From Rathayibacter sp. VKM Ac-2804 (lineage in GTDB: Bacteria > Actinomycetota > Actinomycetes > Actinomycetales > Microbacteriaceae), in contig NZ_CP047420.1 in assembly GCF_009866655.1 (NCBI RefSeq), forward strand, positions 1,240,001-1,304,000: a DNA stretch of 64,000 nucleotides, written 5' to 3'. Both the position numbers and the translations under genes were made by a program. The number at the start of each line of letters is the position of its first letter. The first letter of the stretch is position 1. Positions 44,729 to 53,944 of this stretch are shown here, one piece after another. The notes under the pieces were generated by a model, which was not told the origin of the DNA, made no database searches, and was given only the letters and a program-made list of their open reading frames with translations.

Positions 44729-45925
44729 TTGCACACCGTCACCGGATCGACGCCGAGCGCGGCCGTCGTCATCGTCGCCGCCGGCAGCGGCACCCGCCTC
44801 GGGCGCGAGCTGCCCAAGGCGTACGTCCAGTGCGCGGGTGTCACGATCCTCGAGCGCAGCCTCCGGAGCGTCCTCAGCCTCGCCGAGCCGGTGCAGGTCG
44901 TCGTCGTCGCCCCGGAGTCCCTCGTCGACACGACCGTCGAGCTGTGCCGCAGCGCCTCCGGCCCCGAGGTCGAGGTCCTCGTCGCCGCCGGCGGAGCCAC
45001 CCGGCAGGACTCCGTGGCCCGCGGGCTGGCGCTCCTGCTCCCCGGCGTCGAGACCGTCCTCGTGCACGACGCCGCCCGGGCCCTCACTCCCGTCGCCCAG
45101 TTCGAGCGCGTGCTCGCCGCCGTCCGCTCCACCGGCGGTGGAGTCATCCCGGGACTCCCCGTCACCGACACCATCAAGCGCGTCGACGCCGATGCCGCGA
45201 TCCTCGACACCGTCGACCGCTCGCAGCTCGCCGCCGTGCAGACGCCGCAGGGCTTCCCGCGGCAGCTGCTCGACGAGGCCTACGCCGCCGCCGACCGCGA
45301 GTTCACCGACGACGCGGCCCTGCTCGCCTCCCACGGCCGCGGCTCCGTCGTCGTCCCCGGCGACCCGCTCGCCTTCAAGATCACCACCCCCTGGGACCTC
45401 GCCCGGGCGGAGCAGCTGCTCGCGCCGCCGCCGTCGGCCGCGGTGCCGCGGGTCGGCATCGGCACCGACGTGCACGCCTTCGACGACGCGTCGCCGCTGT
45501 GGGTCGCCGGCCTGCACTGGCCGGGGGAGCGCGGGCTGTCCGGGCACAGCGACGGCGACCCGGTCGCGCACGCGATCTGCGACGCCCTGCTCGCCGCGGC
45601 GAACCTCGGCGACATCGGCTCCCGCTTCGGCACCGACGACCCTCGCTTCCAGGACGCGCACGGCGAGGTCTTCCTCCGCGCGACCCGCGAGCTCGTCGAG
45701 GCCGCCGGCTTCACGATCGGCAACGTGTCGGTCCAGCTCATCGGCAACCGGCCGAAGTTCTCTCCGCGGCGGGAGGAGGCGCAGCAGCTGCTGTCCGCGC
45801 TCCTCGGCGCACCGGTCAGCGTCGCGGCCACCACCTCCGACGCCCTCGGCTTCACCGGACGGGGGGAGGGGGTCGCGGCGACCGCCACGGCCCTCGTCCT
45901 CCCCACCCCTGGATCCGGGCGCTGA
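44729..45925 (+). CDS. ispDF: Bifunctional IspD/IspF (MEP pathway)
   Basis: 398-aa fusion. Residues 1-230: MEP cytidylyltransferase IspD ([20 protein letters not shown], then [11 protein letters not shown] and [14 protein letters not shown]). Residues about 240-398: MECDP synthase IspF ([63 protein letters not shown]). It makes CDP-ME and then the cyclic diphosphate in isoprenoid synthesis. The start is TTG, with GAAAGGA about nine bases upstream. The usual carD neighbour ahead of ispD is absent. Confidence 0.94.
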   Translation: MHTVTGSTPSAAVVIVAAGSGTRLGRELPKAYVQCAGVTILERSLRSVLSLAEPVQVVVVAPESLVDTTVELCRSASGPEVEVLVAAGGATRQDSVARGLALLLPGVETVLVHDAARALTPVAQFERVLAAVRSTGGGVIPGLPVTDTIKRVDADAAILDTVDRSQLAAVQTPQGFPRQLLDEAYAAADREFTDDAALLASHGRGSVVVPGDPLAFKITTPWDLARAEQLLAPPPSAAVPRVGIGTDVHAFDDASPLWVAGLHWPGERGLSGHSDGDPVAHAICDALLAAANLGDIGSRFGTDDPRFQDAHGEVFLRATRELVEAAGFTIGNVSVQLIGNRPKFSPRREEAQQLLSALLGAPVSVAATTSDALGFTGRGEGVAATATALVLPTPGSGR

Positions 45926-45981
45926 TCCACCGCGCGGAAGAGCCGCCCGGGCGCGACCGCCCCGCCCGGTAAACTCGCGGC

Positions 45982-47430
45982 GTGACTCTGCGACTGCATG
46001 ACTCGAAGGCCCAGGCCCTCGTCGATTTCGTCCCCCTCCGCGAGAACGAGGTCGGGATGTACGTCTGCGGACCCACGGTGCAGTCGTCCCCGCACATCGG
46101 GCACCTGCGCTCCGCCCTGGTCTACGACCAGCTGCGCCGCTGGCTCGCCTACCGCGGCTACCGGGTCACCCTGGTCCGCAACGTGACCGACATCGACGAC
46201 AAGATCCTCGCGATCGCCGAGCAGGCGCGTCGAGCCGCCGGCGAGGGCGAGCCCTCCGAGCAGTGGTGGGCCCTCGCCTACCGCGTCGAGCTCGAGTTCA
46301 CGGCCGCCTACTCCGCCCTCGGCATCCTGGCGCCGACCTACGAGCCGCGGGCGACCGCGAGCATCGCCGAGATGGTCGCGCTCGTGCAGCGCCTGATCGA
46401 GCTGGGCCACGCCTATCCCGCTCCCGACGACTCCGGCGACGTCTACTTCGACACCCGCTCCTGGCCCGACTACGGCGCGCTCACCCACCAGCGCCTCGAG
46501 AGCATGGAGGCGGCGACCGACGCCGACCCGCGCGGCAAGCGCGACCCGCACGACTTCGCCCTGTGGAAGGGCATGAAGCCGGAGGAGCCGGAGTCCGCCT
46601 CCTGGGCCTCGCCCTGGGGCAGGGGCCGCCCCGGCTGGCACATCGAGTGCTCCGCCATGTCGACGAAGTACCTCGGCACGCAGTTCGACATCCACGGCGG
46701 CGGGCTCGACCTGCGCTTCCCGCACCACGAGAACGAGCTCGCGCAGTCCACCGCGGCGGGCCACGCCTTCGCCAGCTACTGGCTGCACAACGGCCTCGTC
46801 TCGGTCACCGGCCAGAAGATGAGCAAGTCGCTCGGCAACTCCGTCTTCGCCTCCGAGCTCCTCGACTCCGCCCGCCCGCTGGTCGTGCGCTACTACCTCG
46901 GCTCGGCGCACTACCGCTCGACGCTCGAGTTCCACGACGGCGCGCTCGAGGAGGCCGAGGCCGCGCTCGAGCGGATCGAGGGCTTCCTCGACCGCTCGCG
47001 ACGGCGCCTCGAGGGCACCCGCTTCGCCGCGGTCGGCGAGCCGGTCGTGCCCGAGGAGTTCGCCGAGGCGATGGACGACGACCTCTCGGTCCCGCAGGCC
47101 ATCGGTGTCCTGCACGAGACCGTGCGGGCCGGCAACGCCGCCCTCGACGCGGAGGACCTCGGCACGGTGTCCGCGCTGCGCACCCAGGTCCTCGCGATGG
47201 CCTCGGTCCTCGGCATCGACCCCGAGGCACCCGAGTGGGCGCGCTTCGACGACGAGCCCACCTACCGGGCCCTCACCGTGCTCGTCGACCGCCTGGTCGC
47301 CGAGCGGCAGACCGCGCGCGAGCAGCGCGACTGGGCGGCCGCCGACCGCATCCGAACCGATCTCGCTGCTGCGGGAATCACGATCGAAGACACCCAGACG
47401 GGTGCGCATTGGAGTCTCGATGGCGAATAA
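45982..47430 (+). CDS. cysS: Cysteinyl-tRNA synthetase
   Basis: 482 aa, class I synthetase. MYVCGPTV (Cys29, zinc), HIGH motif [13 protein letters not shown] (38-41), [24 protein letters not shown] (zinc site) and KMSKS (279-283). TAAACT 6 nt upstream of the GTG: leaderless. Its last 11 bases overlap rlmB. This is the tRNA enzyme and not the mycothiol ligase MshC, judging by length and C-terminal domain. Confidence 0.95.
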   Translation: MTLRLHDSKAQALVDFVPLRENEVGMYVCGPTVQSSPHIGHLRSALVYDQLRRWLAYRGYRVTLVRNVTDIDDKILAIAEQARRAAGEGEPSEQWWALAYRVELEFTAAYSALGILAPTYEPRATASIAEMVALVQRLIELGHAYPAPDDSGDVYFDTRSWPDYGALTHQRLESMEAATDADPRGKRDPHDFALWKGMKPEEPESASWASPWGRGRPGWHIECSAMSTKYLGTQFDIHGGGLDLRFPHHENELAQSTAAGHAFASYWLHNGLVSVTGQKMSKSLGNSVFASELLDSARPLVVRYYLGSAHYRSTLEFHDGALEEAEAALERIEGFLDRSRRRLEGTRFAAVGEPVVPEEFAEAMDDDLSVPQAIGVLHETVRAGNAALDAEDLGTVSALRTQVLAMASVLGIDPEAPEWARFDDEPTYRALTVLVDRLVAERQTAREQRDWAAADRIRTDLAAAGITIEDTQTGAHWSLDGE

Positions 47431-48439
47431 GCCCGGCCGCCCAGGAGCGGTCCGCAAGAAGAGCAAGGGCAAGGCCGTCGGTTCCGGCGGTCAGGGCCGT
47501 CAGGCCCTCGAGGGCAAGAAGCCCACGCCCAAGGCCGAGGACCGGCCGTACCACCCCGCGGGCAAGGCGAAGCTGGCGCGCGAGCGCTTCGTCGCCGCCG
47601 GCGGCAAGGGCCGGCCCGGAGCGGCGCTGAGCGGCGCGGCTCGCGGTCAGGGCCGCCCTGCCCCGTCCCGGAAGCCCAAGAGCGGTGACGAGTCCGAGAT
47701 GGTCACCGGCCGCAACTCGGTCCTCGAGGTGCTCCGCGCCAAGATCCCCGCCACCACGCTCTACCTCGCCACGCGCATCGAGATGGACGACCGGGTCAAA
47801 GAGGCGCTCAAGCTCGCCACCGCGCGCGGCCTCCCCGTCCTCGAGGTCATGCGCCCCGAGCTCGACCGCCTCGCCGGACCCGACTCCGTGCACCAGGGCC
47901 TCGTGCTCAAGGTGCCGCCGTACGAGTACGCGCACCCGAGCGACCTGCTCGAGCGCAGCGTCTCCCGCGGGGTCGTCCCGCTGTTCGTCGCGCTCGACGG
48001 CATCACCGACCCGCGCAACCTCGGCGCGATCATCCGCTCCGTCGCCGCCTTCGGCGGGCAGGGCGTCATCGTGCCCCAGCGCCGCTCCGTCGGTCTCAAC
48101 TCGGCGGCGTGGAAGACCTCGGCCGGCGCCGCCGCGCGCGTGCCCGTCGCGATGGCCTCCAACCTCACCGCGATGATCAAGGACTACAAGCGCGAGGGCG
48201 TCTTCGTCATCGGCCTCGACGGCGACGGCGACACGATGCTCCCGGGCCTCGAGCTCGCCGACCGTCCGCTGCTCGTCGTCGTCGGCAGTGAGGGCAAGGG
48301 CCTCTCGCGCCTCGTCACCGAGCAGTGCGACGCCGTGGTCTCCATCCCGATCAGCGCCGCGACCGAGTCGCTCAACGCGGGCATCGCCGCGTCGGTCGCG
48401 CTCTACGAGATCTCCAAGCTCCGCGCCGCCTCCGAGTAG
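47420..48439 (+). CDS. rlmB: 23S rRNA (guanosine-2'-O)-methyltransferase, TrmH/SpoU family
   Basis: 339 aa. A basic, low-complexity N-terminus ([16 protein letters not shown]... about 1-95), a substrate-binding domain ([24 protein letters not shown]) and the SPOUT knot domain with [37 protein letters not shown] and [22 protein letters not shown] motifs. It methylates 23S rRNA at G2251-like sites. Start ATG overlaps cysS with GGAG seven bases upstream. Confidence 0.9.
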   Translation: MANKPGRPGAVRKKSKGKAVGSGGQGRQALEGKKPTPKAEDRPYHPAGKAKLARERFVAAGGKGRPGAALSGAARGQGRPAPSRKPKSGDESEMVTGRNSVLEVLRAKIPATTLYLATRIEMDDRVKEALKLATARGLPVLEVMRPELDRLAGPDSVHQGLVLKVPPYEYAHPSDLLERSVSRGVVPLFVALDGITDPRNLGAIIRSVAAFGGQGVIVPQRRSVGLNSAAWKTSAGAAARVPVAMASNLTAMIKDYKREGVFVIGLDGDGDTMLPGLELADRPLLVVVGSEGKGLSRLVTEQCDAVVSIPISAATESLNAGIAASVALYEISKLRAASE

Positions 48440-48446
48440 CGCGGGC

Positions 48447-48755
48447 AGCGCGGGCGCCGGCACGGCGATCTGCGGCGTTGTCGTCGGGCGCGATACCGCC
48501 GGTATCGCTTCCTCCTCCGCCTTGCAGCTCACCGCACCGGCACCCGCGCTGGCGCCGGGACGGCGATCTGCGGCGTTGTCGTCGGGCGCGATACCGCCGG
48601 TATCCCTTCCTCCTCCGCCTTGCAGCTCACCGCACCGGCACCCGCGCTGACGCCGGGACGGCGATCTGCGGCGTTGTCGTCGGGCGCGATACCGCCGGTA
48701 TCCCTTCCTCCTCCGCCTTGCAGCTCACCGCACCGGCACCCGCGCTGACGCCGGG
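48447..48755. repeat. Tandem array of the MITE-like core, 98-bp period, three units
   Basis: Units begin (ACGGCGATC) at 48462, 48560 and 48658. Each holds the core CTGCGGCGTTGTCGTCGG, the palindrome CGATACCGCCGGTATC, TTCCTCCTCCGCCTTGCA and an arm of ACCGGCACCCGCGCT. The left arm of unit 1 (AGCGCGGGCGCCGG) pairs with this right arm. It shares its core with the element at 43.7 kb but the arms differ. No spacers, so not CRISPR. It occupies the gap between convergent rlmB and the DUF4032 gene. Confidence 0.9.
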
Positions 48756-48837
48756 GGAGGGGCAGGGGGCGCCGCCTTCGGCGAGCGGCGGCGGAGAGGC
48801 GCCGACTTCGGCGAGCTGACGGGCGGGCGAGCATGCT

Positions 48838-48871
48838 GATCGAGTAGGCCGCGCAGCGGGCGTACGAGATC
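48838..48871. repeat. REP-like palindrome, copy 7
   Basis: GATCGAGTAGGCC and GGGCGTACGAGATC around CGCAGC; preceded by ATGCT. Same family as copies 1-6. Confidence 0.75.
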
Positions 48872-48896
48872 TGCGTCAGCACATGCCGCGGACGAC

Positions 48897-48935
48897 GGAG
48901 GGCTCGTGCCGGATCCAGGATCCGCACGAGCCCTT
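48897..48935 (-). terminator. Hairpin terminator downstream of the DUF4032 gene
   Basis: GGGCTCGTGC and GCACGAGCCC pair, with GGATCC/GGATCC extending the stem inward; 14 bases beyond the stop codon at 48949. Confidence 0.75.
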
Positions 48936-48948
48936 CGGTGTGCCGGGG

Positions 48949-50265
48949 TCAGACGTTCTTCATCCAGTCGACGTCCGCGTCCTCGTCGGTCAGCTCGGCG
49001 TCGCCCGCCTCGTCGAGCACGAGGTTCGGCAGCGTGATCGCCTCGGTCGGCGGTGCGATGACCGTCGCCTCGTCGCGGCGGTGCCGCAGGATGTCGTTCA
49101 CGTACGCGGTGACCGCCTCGGCCAGCGGCACGTCGCGCGCCTGCTGCTGCGACATGAACCAGCGGTGCTCGAGCAGCTGGTGGAACATCTCCGCCGGCTC
49201 GAGGCGCCCCTTCAGATCGCGCGGGATCGACCGGATGACCGGCTCGAACACCTGCGCGAGCCACTCGTGCGCGACCATCTCCTCGTCCAGCCCCTGCTTG
49301 TCGTAGGTGGCGGTGTACGAGTCGAGGTCGTTCAGCAGCCGGCGCGCCTGGTTCTCCTGCGCGTCCAGTCCGGTGAGCCGCAGCAGCCGGCGCTGGTGGT
49401 GACCCGCGTCGACGACCTTCGGCTGGATCCGCACGGTCGAGCCCGACTCGTCGGTCTTGATCGCGAGCTCCTCGATGTCGAAGCCGAGGTCGTTGAGCCG
49501 GTTCACCCGGTCGTTGATCCGCCAGCGCTCCGAGGTCGAGAACGACTCCGCTCCGGTCAGCTCCTTCCAGAGGCTGCGGTAGGCGGCGACGATGCCGTCC
49601 GAGACCGTGATCGGATCGAGGTCGTCGTCGACGCGTCCGCCCGCCTCGAGGTCGAGCAGCTCGCCGGCGATGTTGACGCGGGCGATCTCGAGGTCGTTCT
49701 CGCGCTGGCCGTTGGAGAGGCCGCCCGAGTAGAGCTGCCCCGTCTCGGCGTCGACGAGGTACGCCGCGAACGCCCCGGCGTCGCGACGGAACAGCGTGTT
49801 CGAGAGCGAGACGTCGCCCCAGAAGAAGCCGATGACGTGCAGGCGCACGAGCAGCAGCGCCAGCGCGTCGACGAGGCGCGTGGCCGTGTCCGGCCGCAGC
49901 GTCTGCGAGAAGAGGGCGCGGTAGGGGAGCGAGAACTTCAGGTGCCGAGTCACCAGCACGGCGGGCAGCTCGTCGCCCTCGTCGTCGCTGCGGTTCGTGA
50001 TGACGGCGCCCGGCACGACGCACGGGACGTCGAGGCGCTGCAGCGTCTTGAGCATCTCGTACTCGCGGCGCGACATCTCCGCGGTCGTCTCCTTGACGGC
50101 GACGACGTGACCGGAGAGGTGCGCGAAGCGGACCGTGTGCCGCGAGATGCCCTTGGGCAGTGCGGCGATGTACTCGTCGGGCCAGTCGTTCAGCCGCAGG
50201 TTCCACGGCAGGTCGAGGAGGGCGGGGTCGACCGTGGCCGAGGTGATGTTCAGGGAGCCGGACAT
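48949..50265 (-). CDS. DUF4032-domain protein, kinase-like fold
   Basis: 438 aa. The first 230 residues look like a divergent protein- or LPS-kinase: HVVAVKETTAEMSRREYEMLKTLQ (Lys and Glu), a hinge, then LHVIGFFWGDVSLSNTLFR, with VDAETG as a DFG-like site. The C-terminal DUF4032 part (DVDWMKNV end) is an actinobacterial marker. Function unknown; kinase activity would be inferred only from these residues. Starts 17 bases before a weak ribosome site region; ATG is well placed. Confidence 0.82.
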   Translation of the reverse strand: MSGSLNITSATVDPALLDLPWNLRLNDWPDEYIAALPKGISRHTVRFAHLSGHVVAVKETTAEMSRREYEMLKTLQRLDVPCVVPGAVITNRSDDEGDELPAVLVTRHLKFSLPYRALFSQTLRPDTATRLVDALALLLVRLHVIGFFWGDVSLSNTLFRRDAGAFAAYLVDAETGQLYSGGLSNGQRENDLEIARVNIAGELLDLEAGGRVDDDLDPITVSDGIVAAYRSLWKELTGAESFSTSERWRINDRVNRLNDLGFDIEELAIKTDESGSTVRIQPKVVDAGHHQRRLLRLTGLDAQENQARRLLNDLDSYTATYDKQGLDEEMVAHEWLAQVFEPVIRSIPRDLKGRLEPAEMFHQLLEHRWFMSQQQARDVPLAEAVTAYVNDILRHRRDEATVIAPPTEAITLPNLVLDEAGDAELTDEDADVDWMKNV

Positions 50266-50312
50266 GGCACGCCGTTCGTGTCGTGAGTCGGACGGTGGAG
50301 GGGCCCGGACGA

Positions 50313-50348
50313 ACGCTGCCGCCGCCTCGGAGGAGACGGCGGCAGCGT
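50313..50348 (-). terminator. Hairpin terminator after the ABC ATPase gene
   Basis: ACGCTGCCGCCG and CGGCGGCAGCGT, a perfect 12-bp stem with a 12-base loop, between the ATPase stop and the DUF4032 start. Confidence 0.8.
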
Positions 50349-50365
50349 GTGCGCGGGGGCGGAGC

Positions 50366-51442
50366 CTAGGAGAGGCGCAGTCCCGATTCGCCGTCGAAGA
50401 TGTGCACGCGGTGGTTCGCGGTCACGTAGACGCGGTCGCCCGCGGTCGGGTGCACGCGGCCGTCGACGCGCGCGACGATGTCGGTGCGGCGTCCCTCGAC
50501 CTCGGTGTGGCCGTAGAGGTAGCCGTCCGAGCCGAGCTCCTCGATCAGGTCGACCTCGATCGGCAGGCCGCCGGGCTGGGTCGAGACGGTGACGTCCTCG
50601 GGGCGCACGCCGAGCGTGACGACCTTCTGGGTGGTCTTCGCGAGCGCCTCGCGGGCGATCGGGAGGACGGTGTCGCCGAACTTGACGCCGCCGTCGGTGA
50701 CGTCCGCGTGGAACAGGTTCATCGCGGGCGAGCCGATGAAGCCAGCCACGAAGACGTTGTTCGGGTTCTCGTAGAGGTCGCGGGGCGTTCCGACCTGCTG
50801 GAGCAGTCCGTCCTTGAGGACCGCGATGCGGTCGCCCATGGTGAGCGCCTCGGTCTGGTCGTGGGTGACGTAGACCGTGGTGATGCCCAGGCGGCGCTGG
50901 AGCGTGCCGATCTGCGTGCGGGTCTGGACGCGGAGCTTGGCGTCGAGGTTCGACAGCGGCTCGTCCATGAGGAACACCTGCGGCTTGCGGACGATGGCGC
51001 GACCCATCGCGACGCGCTGACGCTGACCACCCGAGAGGGCCTTCGGCTTGCGGTTGAGGTAGGGCTCGAGGTCGAGCATCTTCGCGGCCTCGAGGACCCG
51101 CGCGGCGCGCTCGTCCTTGTTGATGCCGGCGATCTTGAGCGCGAAGCCCATGTTCTCGGCCACCGACATGTGCGGGTAGAGCGCGTAGTTCTGGAACACC
51201 ATCGCGATGTCGCGGTCCTTCGGCGGAACGTCCGTGACGTTGCGGTCGCCGATCAGGATGCGGCCCTCGTTGACCTCTTCGAGGCCGGCGAGCATGCGCA
51301 GGGAGGTGGACTTGCCGCAGCCGGAGGGACCGACGAGGACGAGGAACTCGCCGTCTCCGACCTCGAGGTTCAGCTTGTCGACCGAGGCACGCGTGGCCCC
51401 GGGGTAGACGCGGGACGCGTTGTCATAGGTTACGGACGCCAT
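50366..51442 (-). CDS. Sugar-type ABC transporter ATP-binding protein (UgpC/MsmK/MalK-like)
   Basis: 358-aa ATPase of the carbohydrate (CUT1) subfamily. Walker [10 protein letters not shown] (38-46), Q-loop MVFQNYALYPHM, signature LSGGQRQR (136-143), Walker B MDEPLSNLDA and a C-terminal TOBE/MalK-type domain (GVRPEDVTV...LIEELGSDGYLYG). No permease or binding protein lies nearby, so it may be a shared ATPase serving several sugar importers, as MsiK does in Streptomyces. ATG at 51442. A divergent gene lies 255 bases away. Confidence 0.9.
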   Translation of the reverse strand: MASVTYDNASRVYPGATRASVDKLNLEVGDGEFLVLVGPSGCGKSTSLRMLAGLEEVNEGRILIGDRNVTDVPPKDRDIAMVFQNYALYPHMSVAENMGFALKIAGINKDERAARVLEAAKMLDLEPYLNRKPKALSGGQRQRVAMGRAIVRKPQVFLMDEPLSNLDAKLRVQTRTQIGTLQRRLGITTVYVTHDQTEALTMGDRIAVLKDGLLQQVGTPRDLYENPNNVFVAGFIGSPAMNLFHADVTDGGVKFGDTVLPIAREALAKTTQKVVTLGVRPEDVTVSTQPGGLPIEVDLIEELGSDGYLYGHTEVEGRRTDIVARVDGRVHPTAGDRVYVTANHRVHIFDGESGLRLS

Positions 51443-51697
51443 TGTTCTTGCTCCTTCACCGGCAGGTACGTGCCGGACGATCCGAGTGAATGGAAGTGAC
51501 GGTCGTCGTCGCGTGGGCGACTCCGACCAACCGTCACAGTATGCCACGCGGTGCCGGGACGGGGAGTCGGTGCCCGATGCCGGCCGCCGGGGCGGGCGGT
51601 ATCCGTCGTTTGGAGGTTTCCCAGGGCTCGCGCGTAGGATTCCGGCGAGTCGCAGCCCGGCGGCACTTCCTCCTCTCTCATTCGGAGCGTTCTTGTC

Positions 51698-52603
51698 ATG
51701 ACCATCGGCGGAGCCAACGACCGTCTCTCGAAGAACCAGCGTCGAGAGGCCGCGCGCGAGAAGGCCCGCCGACTCCGCGAGCAGCAGAAGCGCCGCGATC
51801 GCGTCGGCCGCTTCGCCCTGCAGGGCGGTCTCGCGATCGTCGTGATCGCGATCGTGGCGGTCGTGGTCTTCGCCGTCACGTCGAGCATCCGCCCGGCCGG
51901 CCCCGGCCCCGCCAACATGGCGAGCGACGGCGTCCTCGTCACCGAGGGCCTGGTCGCCTCGACCACCCCGGCGATCCCGGCCGACGGCAGCCCCACCCCG
52001 AGCGTCCTCGACACCTCCACGGGCACCGTCGACATCCGGGTCTACCTCGACTACCTCTGCCCCTACTGCGGCCAGTTCGAGCAGACCAACGGCGATCAGA
52101 TCAAGGAGTGGGTCACCAGCGGTGCCGCCACGGTCGAGATCCACCCGATCGCCATCCTGACCACCCGCTCCAACGGCACCAAGTACTCCGAGCGCGCGGC
52201 CAACGCCGCCGCCTGCGTCGCCGACGAGTCGCCGGACTCCTTCTTCGACTTCAACGCCGCGCTCTTCGCCGAGCAGCCGGCCGAGGGCACCGACGGCCTC
52301 TCGGACGACGAGCTCAAGCAGGCCGCCGCGGACGCGGGCGTGGAGGACACCGCCGCCGTGAACACCTGCATCGACGAGCAGTCCTTCGTCAGCTGGGTGC
52401 GGGCGGCCACGGAGCGCGCGACGTCGGGCCCGCTGCCCGGCACCGAGGTCGCCTCCGTCTCGGGCACGCCGACGGTCCTCGTCAACGGCGAGGCCTACAC
52501 CGGCTCGCTCACCGACGCCGACGCCTTCAGCTCGTTCGTGCTCTCAGCCGCCGCCGACACCTACTCGTCGGCCACGCCGACCCCGACGCCCGCCGCGGGC
52601 TGA
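51698..52603 (+). CDS. Membrane-anchored DsbA-like thiol oxidoreductase
   Basis: 301 aa. A highly charged cytosolic N-terminus (residues 8-37, KNQRREAAREKARRLREQQK), one membrane segment (about 42-62), then an extracellular thioredoxin/DsbA-type domain with CPYC active site (121-124), helical insert, and SGTPTVLVNGEAY (cis-Pro loop). The tail is Pro/Thr-rich. Probably introduces disulfides in secreted proteins. Two further cysteines (in AACVAD and NTCID) may pair. An upstream TAGGAT at about 51636 may be the -10. Confidence 0.87.
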   Translation: MTIGGANDRLSKNQRREAAREKARRLREQQKRRDRVGRFALQGGLAIVVIAIVAVVVFAVTSSIRPAGPGPANMASDGVLVTEGLVASTTPAIPADGSPTPSVLDTSTGTVDIRVYLDYLCPYCGQFEQTNGDQIKEWVTSGAATVEIHPIAILTTRSNGTKYSERAANAAACVADESPDSFFDFNAALFAEQPAEGTDGLSDDELKQAAADAGVEDTAAVNTCIDEQSFVSWVRAATERATSGPLPGTEVASVSGTPTVLVNGEAYTGSLTDADAFSSFVLSAAADTYSSATPTPTPAAG

Positions 52604-52634
52604 TCCGCGACCCCGCCGAGACGGGACGGAACAC

Positions 52635-52666
52635 ACGAGGGGCCCCGGGAGACCGGGGCCCCTCGT
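52635..52666 (+). terminator. Strong hairpin terminator after the DsbA-like gene
   Basis: ACGAGGGGCCCCGG and CCGGGGCCCCTCGT, a perfect 14-bp stem with GAGA loop. Confidence 0.88.
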
Positions 52667-52817
52667 CGTGCGCAGCCGGGCGCCGGACGTCGTCGCCGCA
52701 GGAGGACGCGCGGCGGGTCCGAGGTCCGCGCGCGATCCACGACAGGTCGTTCCGCGCCTCAGCACCGGCCGACCGCGGGCGTGGATAGGCTCACCCGATC
52801 TCACCGGAGGGCCCCCT

Positions 52818-53930
52818 ATGACCACGACACCGATCGGCATGCGGACGACCGCCGACCGACCGCTCTTCGAGGGCGTCCAGGTCCTCCGCTTCGTCGCAGC
52901 CCTCCTCGTCGTGTTCACGCACAGCAGGTTCTACGCGAGCGAGCACCTGGACGCCTCCATCGGCGTCTGGGGCGGCGGTGCCGCGGGCGTCGACCTCTTC
53001 TTCGTCGTCTCCGGCTTCGTGATGGCGGTGACCGCCGCTCCCTTCGAGGTGGCGGGCGGCTGGCGGTTCTTCGCCGTCCGCCGTCTGATCCGCATCGTCC
53101 CGATGTACTGGATCGCCACCACGCTCACCGTCGTCGCGATCCTCGCGCAACCGGGCGCCGCCCAGCAGGCCGGCCTCACGCCGTGGTCCGCCGTCGCCTC
53201 CTACCTCTTCCTGCCGACCCGGGATCCGGACGGTCAGATCGCGCCGCTCCTCGGCGTCGGGTGGACCCTCACCTTCGAGGCGGCGTTCTACGTCGTCTTC
53301 GCCCTCGGGCTCCTTCTGCGGCGCGCCGTCCTGGTCTTCGCGTCGACGGTCATGATCCTCGTCGCGTCGGGTCAGCTCCTCCGCGGCGGCGGGGACGACT
53401 GGCCCGCCTGGGCGTTCTACTTCGACCAGATCGTGCTCTACTTCGTCATCGGCATGGTGATCGGCGGGATCGTCCTCCGGCCCGACGCGCGCCGACGGCT
53501 GCTCGTCGCGCTCGGAGTCGCCCTCGCCGTGGCCGTCCTCGGCGCCGTCGCCTCGGACGGGCCCGCCTGGCAGCACGACGGGCTCACGCGCAAGGGGATC
53601 ATCGCCGCCGTCTTCCTCGCCGTGCTCCTGGCCGAGCCGCTCCTCCGAGGGCTACGACGGAGGCCCGCGGTCCACCGCTTCCTTCTGCGTCCCCTCCTCT
53701 ACCTGGGTGACGCCTCCTACAGCCTCTACCTCTTCCACCCGCTGGTGGGGCCCGCCGTGCCCGCTCTCCTCGCCGTCCTCGGTCTGCGCTCCGGCGCGGT
53801 CTCCGTCGTCGGCTCCGTGCTGCTGGCGGTCACCGCGGGCGCGCTGATCCACCGCTTCGTCGAGAAGCCGATCACCCGCCGGCTGCGGGGGATGCGCTAC
53901 GCCGGACTGCCGTCAAGTCCGCGCCGCTAG
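52818..53930 (+). CDS. Acyltransferase-3 family membrane protein (first of a tandem pair)
   Basis: 370 aa, about ten membrane helices. Acyltransferase 3 motifs: LFEGVQVLRFVAALLVVFTHSRFYA (His in the membrane), GVDLFFVVSGFVMAVTA, FFAVRRLIRIVPMYWIATTL (RxxR) and SYSLYLFHPLVGPAVPAL. Enzymes of this family O-acylate exported carbohydrates, lipids or peptidoglycan. ATG at 52818 with GGAGG seven bases ahead; 14 bases separate it from the next gene, its near-copy. Confidence 0.88.
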   Translation: MTTTPIGMRTTADRPLFEGVQVLRFVAALLVVFTHSRFYASEHLDASIGVWGGGAAGVDLFFVVSGFVMAVTAAPFEVAGGWRFFAVRRLIRIVPMYWIATTLTVVAILAQPGAAQQAGLTPWSAVASYLFLPTRDPDGQIAPLLGVGWTLTFEAAFYVVFALGLLLRRAVLVFASTVMILVASGQLLRGGGDDWPAWAFYFDQIVLYFVIGMVIGGIVLRPDARRRLLVALGVALAVAVLGAVASDGPAWQHDGLTRKGIIAAVFLAVLLAEPLLRGLRRRPAVHRFLLRPLLYLGDASYSLYLFHPLVGPAVPALLAVLGLRSGAVSVVGSVLLAVTAGALIHRFVEKPITRRLRGMRYAGLPSSPRR

Positions 53931-53944
53931 GGGAGGAGCCCACC

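Noticed and set aside
48462..48755. Possible CRISPR or rRNA-like repeat array
   Set aside because: 98-bp units are identical throughout, with no spacers; the core also exists as a single dispersed copy at 43.7 kb.
50366..51442. Complete sugar ABC importer at this locus
   Set aside because: No permease or binding-protein gene is next to the ATPase, so only the ATPase is annotated.
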